64,000 nucleotides of DNA from Prevotella communis (GTDB lineage: Bacteria; Bacteroidota; Bacteroidia; Bacteroidales; Bacteroidaceae): positions 434,001 to 498,000 of the forward strand of contig NZ_CP091792.1 in the NCBI RefSeq assembly GCF_022024115.1. The letters are read 5' to 3'. A model generated the notes under the pieces. It had not been told where the DNA came from. It worked only from the letters and a program-made list of their open reading frames with translations, and did no database searches. Each line of letters opens with the position of its first letter. Position 1 is the first letter of the stretch. Shown here piece by piece: positions 26,828 through 35,127 of the stretch. Both the position numbers and the translations under genes were made by a program.

Positions 26828-28420
26828 TTAGAAATTATAGTTGTATGACAGTGTGAAACCCTTGGTGGCAGGCACGTAGCGGCACACACCTCCAGAACAG
26901 TTGTAGCCAGCACGGGTTCGACCGTAACCTGCCTGAATGCGATGGCTTCCGATATTATAGGTCACAAGGCCCTGATAGTAGTGGGTATCGGTGACGCCAC
27001 AGTTCCACATGTCGCTGACCGTAATCATCCAGTGGGGTGCGAGTGATAGCTCTGCCAGAGCAAATGCCCAGTCACGCTCATCCTGTTTGGTGGTGAGGTA
27101 CTGCAGTTCGGTGCGTAGCTTGGTGCTGTGGGCTATCTGGAACATGGCATCGGCCACAAAGATGTCAGAATGTATCATGCCTCCCTCTCCTTCAATAACG
27201 GTTTTGTTGTAGCGCTGGTTCATGTACATCATGTTGAGCTTCACGTCACGTGTCAGTCGACGGGTGACTTGTACGTTCAAATCCTGGTAGTAGGTGTCTT
27301 CACCCCATTTCAGCCAGGCATGCTGTATAGCGCGGACGTAAGAGTAGTTCAGTTTCACATTCATTCCATATTTACCACCGAGGGTAGTCTTACGTTTGAA
27401 GTTATAGCCCACTTCTGCCTGATAGGCCCACTCACCATCGGCCAACTGGGTGGCATAGGGGTAGAGAGCGGCAAGGGCATAGGTGTGATCGAGTGTGAAG
27501 GCGGGTAGGTGGTTGATAAATGATGATGTGCCCAACATGCTTCGCTTGCTGCGGAACGACATGTTTTCTGAGCGCTTGGCCTGTACCAGAATGCTGAGAC
27601 CGTTCTCGGAATAGGAGCCTGAGAGCATGGCTACGTGTCCCGGGTCATAGGTGTAGTCATTATCGAATGAGGGGTCTTGTGTCTTTTGGGCATATTCTGC
27701 AAGGATACCCCAGGGGCCGCGGTTCAGGGTGGTGCGAACGTCCCATGCGTTGACATACTTGGGGAGGTTCAGACGATGGGTGGGGTCTACGAAAATATCC
27801 TCGTCCTTTTCATATTTGTTTACCCATGAGGCACCGAGACTCAGACGGGTGTCGTGTTGCTGTAACTTTGATATCCATTCGTCAAGGGCTACCTCTGCGT
27901 CAGCACCTGATACCAGTCCGCCATCCCACTTCCAATAGTGACGTTGCTTGCCTGAGAGGAATTTCAGAACAACACCCTTGAGGGGTTTTGCCTGTAGACG
28001 GGCACCCAACAGTGAATTGTCGATGCCTAGTGACCGCTCTTCGTAAGTGCGGAGGATAAAGCCTGATCCGAACTGCTCATAGAAGGTGCCTAAGGTGAAC
28101 TCGTTATTCCCCAACTTGCCTTTCACCCACAGGTTTGGGATTCCCCAGCCTTTGAAATCGTTCTCAAAGCCTGGCAGTGGGTGCTCAAGATATTCCAGAC
28201 GGGCCCCAGCATCTACATGCTTACTCTGCATCTGCAGGTCAACATAGGTGTTGGTAAGGAGGTCACCTGTTTTCTTTGCACCAATCTTTTCGTCGTCCTG
28301 TGGCAGAAGTACGTCACTTTGTATGCTACCAGAAAGTGTGATGCCTTTTTGCTCCTCTTGCGCACCAATATGTAGAATAGATATTGTTAAACTGAAAACT
28401 ATCAATAGTGTTCTCTTCAT
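26828..28420 (-). CDS. DUF6029-like outer-membrane beta-barrel protein
   Basis: 530 residues with a signal peptide ending ILHIGAQ. The body is a run of amphipathic beta strands with many aromatic residues, typical of an outer-membrane barrel (for example FTLGTFYEQFGSGFILRTYE), and it ends in an aromatic residue (LSYNYNF). I believe it belongs to DUF6029, whose function is not established. It starts seven bases after the TlpA-like gene and is followed six bases later by the Omp28-like lipoprotein, so these three are almost certainly one transcript. It may be the membrane conduit or anchor for the redox proteins; this is inference. Confidence 0.65.
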   Translation of the reverse strand: MKRTLLIVFSLTISILHIGAQEEQKGITLSGSIQSDVLLPQDDEKIGAKKTGDLLTNTYVDLQMQSKHVDAGARLEYLEHPLPGFENDFKGWGIPNLWVKGKLGNNEFTLGTFYEQFGSGFILRTYEERSLGIDNSLLGARLQAKPLKGVVLKFLSGKQRHYWKWDGGLVSGADAEVALDEWISKLQQHDTRLSLGASWVNKYEKDEDIFVDPTHRLNLPKYVNAWDVRTTLNRGPWGILAEYAQKTQDPSFDNDYTYDPGHVAMLSGSYSENGLSILVQAKRSENMSFRSKRSMLGTSSFINHLPAFTLDHTYALAALYPYATQLADGEWAYQAEVGYNFKRKTTLGGKYGMNVKLNYSYVRAIQHAWLKWGEDTYYQDLNVQVTRRLTRDVKLNMMYMNQRYNKTVIEGEGGMIHSDIFVADAMFQIAHSTKLRTELQYLTTKQDERDWAFALAELSLAPHWMITVSDMWNCGVTDTHYYQGLVTYNIGSHRIQAGYGRTRAGYNCSGGVCRYVPATKGFTLSYNYNF

Positions 28421-28427
28421 GTTACGC

Positions 28428-28913
28428 TTATTTTATGAGTTCGCGTACTTTTTCAATGAGTTCTTCTTCGGCACCATCGGTATAGCCGTTATGCTTGTAG
28501 ACTATATTCCCTTTCCCATCGCAGATTAGTACAAAGGGGATTGTCTGAATGCCTAATGCACGCTTGAAGTCGCTGTTGGGGTCAAGTAATACATCGTATT
28601 CCCAACTATGGTTATTGACTAGGGGTTTAACTTTGTTCATATTCTGAGCCTGGTCTATACTAACGGCAAAGATCTTTACACCCGTCTCTTCTTTCCATTC
28701 GTCGTAGACTTCGGCGATGGCATCCAACTCACGATTGCAGGGCTTACACCAAGTGGCAAAGAAATCAATGATGAACGGCTTGCCGTCATTCTTCAAAGTG
28801 TCAGTGTTAACTGTTTTCCCGTCAATGGTCTTCAAGGTTACAGTTGGTAATTCTGCTTTTGCTCCTATCGTAAATATCCCCGAAAACATAAAAAATAGCA
28901 AAAATTTCTTCAT
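28428..28913 (-). CDS. TlpA-like periplasmic thioredoxin
   Basis: 161-residue exported thioredoxin of the TlpA/ResA type. A signal peptide (about 1-20) precedes a thioredoxin fold with the active site Trp55-Cys56-Lys57-Pro58-Cys59 (FFATWCKPCN) and the cis-proline Pro126 in GIQTIPFVL. There is no lipobox, so the mature form should be soluble in the periplasm. First gene of the six-gene operon ending in dsbD. A reductant passed from DsbD to the Omp28-like proteins is the simplest role. Cytochrome c maturation is less likely because no ccm genes are near. Confidence 0.85.
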   Translation of the reverse strand: MKKFLLFFMFSGIFTIGAKAELPTVTLKTIDGKTVNTDTLKNDGKPFIIDFFATWCKPCNRELDAIAEVYDEWKEETGVKIFAVSIDQAQNMNKVKPLVNNHSWEYDVLLDPNSDFKRALGIQTIPFVLICDGKGNIVYKHNGYTDGAEEELIEKVRELIK

Positions 28914-28953
28914 TTTTTCAATAAATATACTGTTAATCCTTACAATTCTGCTG

Positions 28954-28961
28954 CAAAGGTA
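28954..28961 (-). promoter_or_regulatory. -7 box of the redox operon promoter
   Basis: On the minus strand TACCTTTG, a perfect TAnnTTTG, lies 40 bases upstream of the TlpA-like start. The -33 region is A/T-rich with only a partial TTTG match. Confidence 0.55.
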
Positions 28962-29004
28962 GTAAAAAAAGTAATAAAATGAAATAAAACTTACTTTTTT
29001 TGCA

Positions 29005-29040
29005 CAAAAAAACGGTATATCCTTACGAATATACCGTTTG
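29005..29040 (-). terminator. rpsJ terminator
   Basis: On the minus strand AAACGGTATAT (from 29039) pairs with ATATACCGTTT (to 29010) and a run of T follows. It lies just after rpsJ and before the redox operon promoter, so rpsJ ends its transcript here. Confidence 0.85.
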
Positions 29041-29063
29041 TATGGTAGATAAAACCAAGGGTA

Positions 29064-29369
29064 TTACACCTTAATCTCAACCTCAACACCGCTGGGGAGC
29101 TCAAGCTTCATCAGGGCGTCAACAGTCTTTGCTGTTGAGCTGTAGATGTCAATCAGACGCTTGTAGTCTGACAACTGGAACTGCTCACGGCTCTTCTTGT
29201 TTACGAAGGTAGAGCGGTTAACGGTGAAGATACGCTTGTGAGTGGGGAGGGGGATAGGACCGCTGATAACAGCACCTGTAGCCTTTACTGCCTTCACAAT
29301 CTTCTCGGCTGATTTGTCTACGAGCTTGTGGTCGTAGCTCTTCAGCTTGATACGAATTTTCTGACTCAT
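29064..29369 (-). CDS. rpsJ: 30S ribosomal protein S10 (uS10)
   Basis: Ribosomal protein and, as NusE, part of antitermination complexes. 101 aa starting [20 protein letters not shown], with [17 protein letters not shown]. It follows fusA after a 137-base spacer filled partly with 7-bp repeats. It is not followed by rplC, which is unusual for rpsJ. Confidence 0.97.
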   Translation of the reverse strand: MSQKIRIKLKSYDHKLVDKSAEKIVKAVKATGAVISGPIPLPTHKRIFTVNRSTFVNKKSREQFQLSDYKRLIDIYSSTAKTVDALMKLELPSGVEVEIKV

Positions 29370-29372
29370 GTC

Positions 29373-29407
29373 TTAAATTAAAAATTAAATATTAAAAATT
29401 AAATTTT
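29373..29407 (-). repeat. Heptad A/T repeat before rpsJ
   Basis: Five consecutive 7-mers, each ending in ATT or a close variant on the + strand: TTAAATT, AAAAATT, AAATATT, AAAAATT, AAATTTT. It lies three bases upstream of the rpsJ start codon, in the untranslated leader. Confidence 0.6.
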
Positions 29408-29476
29408 TGAACTGCCACTAAAGAGTCATTTGCTCAGCGACAGCATTTATTGTAAGTGAAGAGCGGAAGCAAATTA

Positions 29477-29497
29477 TTCACTTTTCACTCTTCACTT
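29477..29497 (-). repeat. Heptad AGTGAA repeat after fusA
   Basis: Three tandem 7-mers, TTCACTT TTCACTC TTCACTT, on the + strand, which read as AGTGAA units on the minus strand. The same unit recurs at the end of porL (44500-44527). Confidence 0.6.
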
Positions 29498-29506
29498 TTC
29501 CTTTCT

Positions 29507-31633
29507 TTATACGAGGTCTGCACGGCCCTTAACCTCCTCGAGCACTGCCTTAGCGATAGCGCTTGACAGAGGAGCGTGGTGATCGTACTCCATAGAACTG
29601 GTGGCACGACCTGAGGTGATGGTACGCAGAGCGGTTACATAACCGAACATCTCTGACAGGGGAACCATAGCCTTAACGACACGGGCACCTGAACGAGCCT
29701 CTTCCATACCTTCTACCTGACCACGACGCTTGTTGAGGTCACCGATAACGTCACCCATGTTCTCCTCAGGTGTTACCACCTCGAGCTTCATGATAGGCTC
29801 CATCAGAACGGGCTTAGCCTTAGCGCAAGCCTCCTTGTAAGCCATCTGGGCAGCGATTTCGAATGAGAGCTGGTCAGAGTCAACGGGGTGGAAACCACCA
29901 TCGACAACAACTACCTTCAGTGAGTCAACAGGATAGCCGCCGAGGATACCATTCTTCATAGCTGTCTCGAAGCCCTTTTGGATTGAGGGGATGAACTCCT
30001 TAGGAATGTTACCACCCTTAACCTCGTTGACAAACTGCAAGCCAGGATTGTTCTTCAAGTCGTAATCCTCATCAACGGGACCAACCTTAACGAGCATCTT
30101 AGCGTACTTACCGCGACCACCAGACTGCTTCTTGTAAACCTCTTCGATTTCAACCTCCTTGGTGATAGCTTCCTTGTAGTTAACCTGGGGCTTACCCTGG
30201 TTACACTCAACCTTGAACTCACGCTTCAGACGGTCGATAATGATGTCGAGGTGGAGCTCACCCATACCTGAGATAATGGTCTGACCACTCTGCTCGTCGG
30301 TACGTACGGTGAATGTGGGGTCTTCCTCAGCCAACTTAGCAAGACCGTTGTCCAGCTTAGCGATGTCGGCCTGTGACTTAGGCTCAACGGCGATAGAGAT
30401 CACAGTGTCAGGGAAGGTCATTGACTCCAGCACGATGGGCTTCTCCTCGTCGCAGAGGGTGTCACCAGTGCGGATATCCTTGAAACCTACACCTGCGCCG
30501 ATGTCACCTGCGTCGATAGAGTCCATAGGAATTTCCTTGTTAGAGTTCATCTGGAACAGACGGCTGATACGCTCCTTCTTACCTGAACGGGGGTTGTAAA
30601 CGTAAGAACCGGCCTTCACGCTACCAGAGTAAACGCGGAAGAATACCAAACGACCCATGTATGGATCGGTAGCAATCTTAAATGCAAGAGCTGAAGTTGC
30701 TTCGTCCTCGCTAGGCTTACGACTTTCCTCTTCGTCAGTGTTGGGGTTTGTACCAACCACAGCCTCTGTATCCAGAGGTGAGGGCAGGAATGAGCAGACA
30801 GCGTCGAGCAGGGGCTGTACACCCTTGTTCTTGTATGAAGAACCGCAGAGCATAGGAGTACACTCCATAGCGATAGTACCCTTGCGGATAGCTGCGATAA
30901 TCTCGGCTTCAGAGATTGAGTCGGGATCGTCGAAGAACTTCTCCATCAAAGCCTCGTCGTACTCGGCTGCAGCCTCGAGGAGCTTCATGCGCCACTCGTC
31001 GCACTCGTCCTTCAGGTCAGCGGGAATCTCCTCAACATCGTACTCAGCACCCATGGTCTCATCGTGCCACAGGATAGCCTTCATCTTGATGAGGTCTACC
31101 AGACCCTTGAAGTTCTCCTCTGCACCGATGGGCACCTGAAGAACAACGGGGTTGGCACCCAGGATGTCCTTCATCTGCTGCACAGTTTCGAAGAAGTCAG
31201 CACCAGAACGGTCCATCTTGTTCACATAACCGATACGGGGTACGTTGTACTTGTCGGCCTGACGCCAAACGGTCTCTGACTGAGGCTGTACACCATCAGC
31301 AGCAGAATAAGTAGCAACTGCACCATCGAGTACACGGAGTGAACGCTCTACCTCAGCGGTGAAGTCCACGTGTCCCGGAGTATCAATCAGGTTGATCTTG
31401 TAATTGTTGTTGTTCCACTTCCAGTTACAGGTGGTAGCAGCAGAGGTGATAGTGATACCGCGCTCCTGCTCCTGTGCCATCCAGTCCATGGTAGCAGCAC
31501 CATCGTGCACCTCACCAATCTTGTGGGTCTTACCTGTGTAGAACAGGATACGCTCAGAAGTGGTGGTCTTACCAGCATCGATGTGAGCCATGATACCGAT
31601 GTTACGGGTCAAATGCAAATCTTGTTTTGCCAT
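29507..31633 (-). CDS. fusA: Elongation factor G
   Basis: Translocase GTPase, 708 aa. The G1 loop [10 protein letters not shown] lies near residue 20, followed by DTPGHVDF and NKMDRSGAD. Domains II-V are complete, ending VKGRADLV. It lies in the rpsL-rpsG-fusA-rpsJ order, which supports the housekeeping factor rather than a paralogue or a tetracycline-resistance relative. tuf is not linked here. Confidence 0.98.
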   Translation of the reverse strand: MAKQDLHLTRNIGIMAHIDAGKTTTSERILFYTGKTHKIGEVHDGAATMDWMAQEQERGITITSAATTCNWKWNNNNYKINLIDTPGHVDFTAEVERSLRVLDGAVATYSAADGVQPQSETVWRQADKYNVPRIGYVNKMDRSGADFFETVQQMKDILGANPVVLQVPIGAEENFKGLVDLIKMKAILWHDETMGAEYDVEEIPADLKDECDEWRMKLLEAAAEYDEALMEKFFDDPDSISEAEIIAAIRKGTIAMECTPMLCGSSYKNKGVQPLLDAVCSFLPSPLDTEAVVGTNPNTDEEESRKPSEDEATSALAFKIATDPYMGRLVFFRVYSGSVKAGSYVYNPRSGKKERISRLFQMNSNKEIPMDSIDAGDIGAGVGFKDIRTGDTLCDEEKPIVLESMTFPDTVISIAVEPKSQADIAKLDNGLAKLAEEDPTFTVRTDEQSGQTIISGMGELHLDIIIDRLKREFKVECNQGKPQVNYKEAITKEVEIEEVYKKQSGGRGKYAKMLVKVGPVDEDYDLKNNPGLQFVNEVKGGNIPKEFIPSIQKGFETAMKNGILGGYPVDSLKVVVVDGGFHPVDSDQLSFEIAAQMAYKEACAKAKPVLMEPIMKLEVVTPEENMGDVIGDLNKRRGQVEGMEEARSGARVVKAMVPLSEMFGYVTALRTITSGRATSSMEYDHHAPLSSAIAKAVLEEVKGRADLV

Positions 31634-31667
31634 CTTTTCCTTTTCCTTTTAATCTTTTTACCTAAAA

Positions 31668-32144
31668 TTAGAAGCGGAAGTGTGCGAATGCACGGTTAGC
31701 CTCGGCCATACGGTGCATATCCTCCTTACGCTTGAATGCGCCACCCTGGTTGTTGAAGGCGTCCATAATCTCAGCAGCCAGCTTGTCGGCCATAGATTTG
31801 CCACTGCGCTTGCGAGCAAAGGCAATCATATTCTTCATAGAGATACTTTCCTTACGGTCGGGACGAATCTCAGTAGGAACCTGGAAAGTAGCACCACCGA
31901 TACGGCGGCTCTTTACTTCTACCTGAGGAGTGATGTTGTCCAGAGCCTGCTTCCAAATCTCCAGGGGAGCCTTCTCTGCATCCTTCATCTTGTCTTTTAC
32001 AATCTCCAGAGAGTTGTAGAAAATCTCATATGACTTCGACTTCTTACCGTCGAACATCAGATGATTCACGAACTTTGACACCTTAGTGTCGTTGAAGACG
32101 GGATCCGGCAGGATCACACGCTTCTTTGGTTTTGCTTTTCTCAT
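31668..32144 (-). CDS. rpsG: 30S ribosomal protein S7 (uS7)
   Basis: 16S rRNA-binding head protein, 158 aa. It starts [19 protein letters not shown] from the ATG at 32144; an upstream in-frame start at 32222 would add a 26-residue extension unlike any S7 and is rejected. It has [18 protein letters not shown] and ends [12 protein letters not shown]. Between rpsL and fusA in the classical str order. Confidence 0.97.
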   Translation of the reverse strand: MRKAKPKKRVILPDPVFNDTKVSKFVNHLMFDGKKSKSYEIFYNSLEIVKDKMKDAEKAPLEIWKQALDNITPQVEVKSRRIGGATFQVPTEIRPDRKESISMKNMIAFARKRSGKSMADKLAAEIMDAFNNQGGAFKRKEDMHRMAEANRAFAHFRF

Positions 32145-32298
32145 TGTTTTGTTTGAATGATTTTGTCTGCTAGGGCTGTTCTTTGTCTGTTCTTCAACGT
32201 CCACACTCGGACATTTACTCAACCTTGTGTAAGATTCACCAGCAAAACGGTTTTCTTTTTCTTTTCTTTGATTCGGCTACTTAACCATCACCGGTTAA

Positions 32299-32679
32299 TT
32301 ACTTCTTAGCCTTTGGACGCTTAGCACCGTACTTAGAACGACGCTGTGTGCGGTTTGCTACACCGGCGGTATCCAGAGTACCGCGAACGATGTGATAACG
32401 TACACCGGGAAGGTCCTTTACACGACCGCCACGAACCAGCACGATGCTGTGCTCCTGCAAGTTGTGTCCCTCTCCGGGAATGTAACTGTTGACTTCCTTC
32501 TGGTTAGTCAAACGAACACGGGCTACCTTACGCATAGCCGAATTAGGCTTCTTAGGAGTGGTCGTGTAGACACGTACACACACACCGCGACGCTGAGGAC
32601 AGTTGTCCAGCGCGGGTGACTTAGACTTGTCTACGATCACCTTTCTGCCTTTGCGAACCAATTGTGAAATTGTAGGCAT
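32299..32679 (-). CDS. rpsL: 30S ribosomal protein S12 (uS12)
   Basis: Decoding-centre protein, 126 aa. The loop [18 protein letters not shown] contains the Lys that is changed in streptomycin-resistant strains and is wild type here, as is the second loop [16 protein letters not shown]. First gene of the rpsL-rpsG-fusA-rpsJ transcript. Confidence 0.98.
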   Translation of the reverse strand: MPTISQLVRKGRKVIVDKSKSPALDNCPQRRGVCVRVYTTTPKKPNSAMRKVARVRLTNQKEVNSYIPGEGHNLQEHSIVLVRGGRVKDLPGVRYHIVRGTLDTAGVANRTQRRSKYGAKRPKAKK

Positions 32680-32777
32680 AATTTAATTTTTTAATTTTGT
32701 TGTTTATTATATATATTATTGTATAAATTTTCGCATACTATCATATCTCCACACTTCTGCGGAGACATTTCGGGCTG

Positions 32778-32809
32778 CAAAGGTACGCAATTTTCCGCAA
32801 TCTACCTAA
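32778..32809 (-). promoter_or_regulatory. rpsL operon promoter
   Basis: On the minus strand TACCTTTG (32785-32778) is preceded 20 bp upstream by TTAG (32809-32806), close to TTTG. The leader to the rpsL ATG is about 98 bases, long enough for regulation. The 195-base spacer holds nothing else I can identify beyond an AACGTT palindrome near the end of the GH3 gene. Confidence 0.6.
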
Positions 32810-32874
32810 TCTATATGGCTAGGAGGTTGCGGAAAAAGAGTATAATTAACAAAATATAACGTTAGTAACGTTTT

Positions 32875-35097
32875 TTAAAAGCCGATTTTGCTTTTTATTT
32901 CATTACTTGACGCACCGATGTAGGCCATGAACTTTGTTGGCTCATATTTCCAGTTGTGGGTTTGCTCGTCCCATGTCATGAGGTCTTTTTCTGTAATTCG
33001 GAAGGTGGCTGTCTTGGTCTCGCCCGGCTTCAACGACAGTTTGGTAAAGTTCTTCAGTTCCTTGATTGGACGGGTTGCTGCGACCTTGGCCTGACCCACG
33101 TAGAGTTGTACGGTCTCTTTTCCTTCGCGTGTTCCCGTATTGGTCACGTCGATAGTCAGCTTCCATCCCTCAGCATCTTTTGTAATGGCGGGTTTACTGT
33201 ATTTGAAAGTGGTGTAACTCAGTCCAAAACCAAAGGGGAAGAGAGGCTTGGTCTTATTCTTTTCAAAACCGCGATAGCCTACAAAGATGTCTTCCTTGTA
33301 ATATACCTGACGTCGAGCCATTTCACCAGCACTGTTCTTTGGCGTCTCAACACCTGTAATGCCGGGGTAGGCTTCCTGACCATATTTTACGTAAGGGTAA
33401 TCCTCGTAGTTCTTTGCGAAAGTAACAGGAAGCTTGCCACTGGGATTCACCTTTCCGGTAAGCACGTTGGCTAATGCTGTGCCCGACTCGCTGCCTAAGT
33501 ACCAGCAATGTAGGAGGCCCTCCACCTTGTTGAGCCAAGGCATATGATAGGGGTTGCCGCCAAAGTTCGCCACGATCATTGGAGCATCGAATTCGGCCAA
33601 AGCAGAGATGAGTTCGTTCTGACCGAATGAAAGGTCATATGACTCGCGATCGCCATTCTCGCAATCCTGTTTGTGGTTCTTGTTGAGTCCTCCTATATAT
33701 ATAATAAGGTCGGCATTCTTGGCTTTCTCCAGTGCTTCCTGCTTCAGTGCCTCCTGTTTGGCTGGGTCAACCTTGTCCTCGTGGTCATACATCGCACGGC
33801 CGGAGGCGTAGCCTGTGGCGTAGTCAATTGACAATTGAGAATTGATAATTGACAATTGGGTGCGTAGGGCTTCTAGTGGCGAGATATCCCGGAGTGTTTT
33901 CAGTTCCGATGAGCCACCGCCTTGGGTTAAAGAGCGTGTGGCATTCTCGCCAACAACAAGTATCTTCTTGTATTTGCTGAGCTCAAGGGGTAGCAATGAC
34001 GACTCATTCTTCAGCAAAACAATACCTTCTTCGGCAATCTGTCGGCACACATCGTAATGTGCTTCACTACACTGGTTGCCAATCACCTTGTTGGGATTCA
34101 TGGCTGTGCGGAAGATGGTGCGCAACACGCGGGCGGCTTTCTCGTCGAGCACAGACATAGGTACCTTGCCATCGTTGACCAACTCTCTAAAGGGTTTTGC
34201 CAAGTAGTAGTCGTCATAGCCAAATGCGCTTTCACGCAGTTTGCCGTCTGTGTAAGTGCCCATCTCGATATCCAGTCCACCGTAGATAGCCTGCATGGTA
34301 TTGGTGGTACCGCCCCAGTCGCTGACCAGTGCGCCGTCCCAGTTCCAGTCTTTTTTCAGAATGCCGTTAATCAGTTTGTCGTTATGACAGCAGTGGTCAC
34401 CTTCCCACAGGTTGTAGGAGCCCATAATGGTCCATACATGTGCTCTCTCTACAGCCTGTTTAAACGGATACAGGTAGATCTCGTGGAGGGCACGCTCAGA
34501 CACGTTGACGTTGACAGAGAAACGGTCAATCTCCTGGTCGTTCAGTACGAAATGTTTCAGACAGCAGGCGATGCCGTTCTTCTGGGCAGCCTTGATGTAG
34601 GGCACTACTATCTCACCAGCCAGGTAGGGGTCTTCACCCATATACTCAAAGGCGCGTCCGTTCATCGGCGTGCGCTGGATGTTGACACCGGGCCCCAGCA
34701 TAATATCCTTGCCTCGGAAAGCAAACTCCTCACTGACAGCATTGCCGTAGGCGTTGGAAAGGTCACGGTTCCACGTGGCTGCCAGGCAGGTGAGAGAAGG
34801 GAAGGCCACTATATAGTCGTTGGTCCATTTCGCTGGACTCCAGGTGTTCCATTCCAATTCTTCGCGTACCCCATGGGGGCCGTCGTCCATATTCAGTTGT
34901 CGGATGCCTAAGCGGGGTACGCCAGCGCTGGTAAACTTGCTCTGTGCGTGGAGAATTTTAATCTTCTCCTCAGTGGTCATACGTTTCAGTGCATCCTTTA
35001 CGCGCTCCTCAATAGGTGCCTGTGGGTTGAGGTACGTCTGTGCTTTGACAGCAGAGGAAATCAGTGCTAATGAAGCAAGGATTAAAAACTTTTTCAT
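32875..35097 (-). CDS. Glycoside hydrolase family 3 beta-glucosidase
   Basis: Secreted GH3 enzyme, 740 aa, with a signal peptide ending SSAVKAQ. Domain 1 is a TIM barrel with the nucleophile Asp260 in LVSDWGG. Domain 2 is the alpha/beta sandwich (about 350-590), and a C-terminal fibronectin III-like domain follows PLFPFGFGLSYTTF. The likely activity is beta-glucosidase or beta-xylosidase on oligosaccharides. Near residue 420 the chain has an odd 12-residue stretch QLSIINSQLSID, which is the translation of a 7-bp DNA repeat. It follows the Dcu transporter by 30 bases and may share its transcript. Confidence 0.92.
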   Translation of the reverse strand: MKKFLILASLALISSAVKAQTYLNPQAPIEERVKDALKRMTTEEKIKILHAQSKFTSAGVPRLGIRQLNMDDGPHGVREELEWNTWSPAKWTNDYIVAFPSLTCLAATWNRDLSNAYGNAVSEEFAFRGKDIMLGPGVNIQRTPMNGRAFEYMGEDPYLAGEIVVPYIKAAQKNGIACCLKHFVLNDQEIDRFSVNVNVSERALHEIYLYPFKQAVERAHVWTIMGSYNLWEGDHCCHNDKLINGILKKDWNWDGALVSDWGGTTNTMQAIYGGLDIEMGTYTDGKLRESAFGYDDYYLAKPFRELVNDGKVPMSVLDEKAARVLRTIFRTAMNPNKVIGNQCSEAHYDVCRQIAEEGIVLLKNESSLLPLELSKYKKILVVGENATRSLTQGGGSSELKTLRDISPLEALRTQLSIINSQLSIDYATGYASGRAMYDHEDKVDPAKQEALKQEALEKAKNADLIIYIGGLNKNHKQDCENGDRESYDLSFGQNELISALAEFDAPMIVANFGGNPYHMPWLNKVEGLLHCWYLGSESGTALANVLTGKVNPSGKLPVTFAKNYEDYPYVKYGQEAYPGITGVETPKNSAGEMARRQVYYKEDIFVGYRGFEKNKTKPLFPFGFGLSYTTFKYSKPAITKDAEGWKLTIDVTNTGTREGKETVQLYVGQAKVAATRPIKELKNFTKLSLKPGETKTATFRITEKDLMTWDEQTHNWKYEPTKFMAYIGASSNEIKSKIGF
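33825..33859 (-). repeat. Heptad nAATTGA repeat inside the GH3 gene
   Basis: Five perfect-period 7-mers: CAATTGA CAATTGA GAATTGA TAATTGA CAATTGG. The array lies in the alpha/beta-sandwich part of the GH3 coding sequence, is read in frame and gives a 7-residue-period peptide. Confidence 0.85.
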
Positions 35098-35127
35098 TTC
35101 TTTGTTTTGGATCGGTGTTATGTGTTG

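Noticed and set aside
29507..31633. fusA as a tetracycline-resistance ribosomal protection gene
   Set aside because: Its place in rpsL-rpsG-fusA-rpsJ and its standard length and motifs show the housekeeping elongation factor.
32145..32222. N-terminal extension of S7 from an upstream ATG
   Set aside because: It would add 26 residues unlike any S7; the internal ATG at 32144 gives the standard protein.
33825..33859. CRISPR-like array in the GH3 gene
   Set aside because: The units are 7 bp with no spacers and lie in a coding frame; there are no cas genes in the window.
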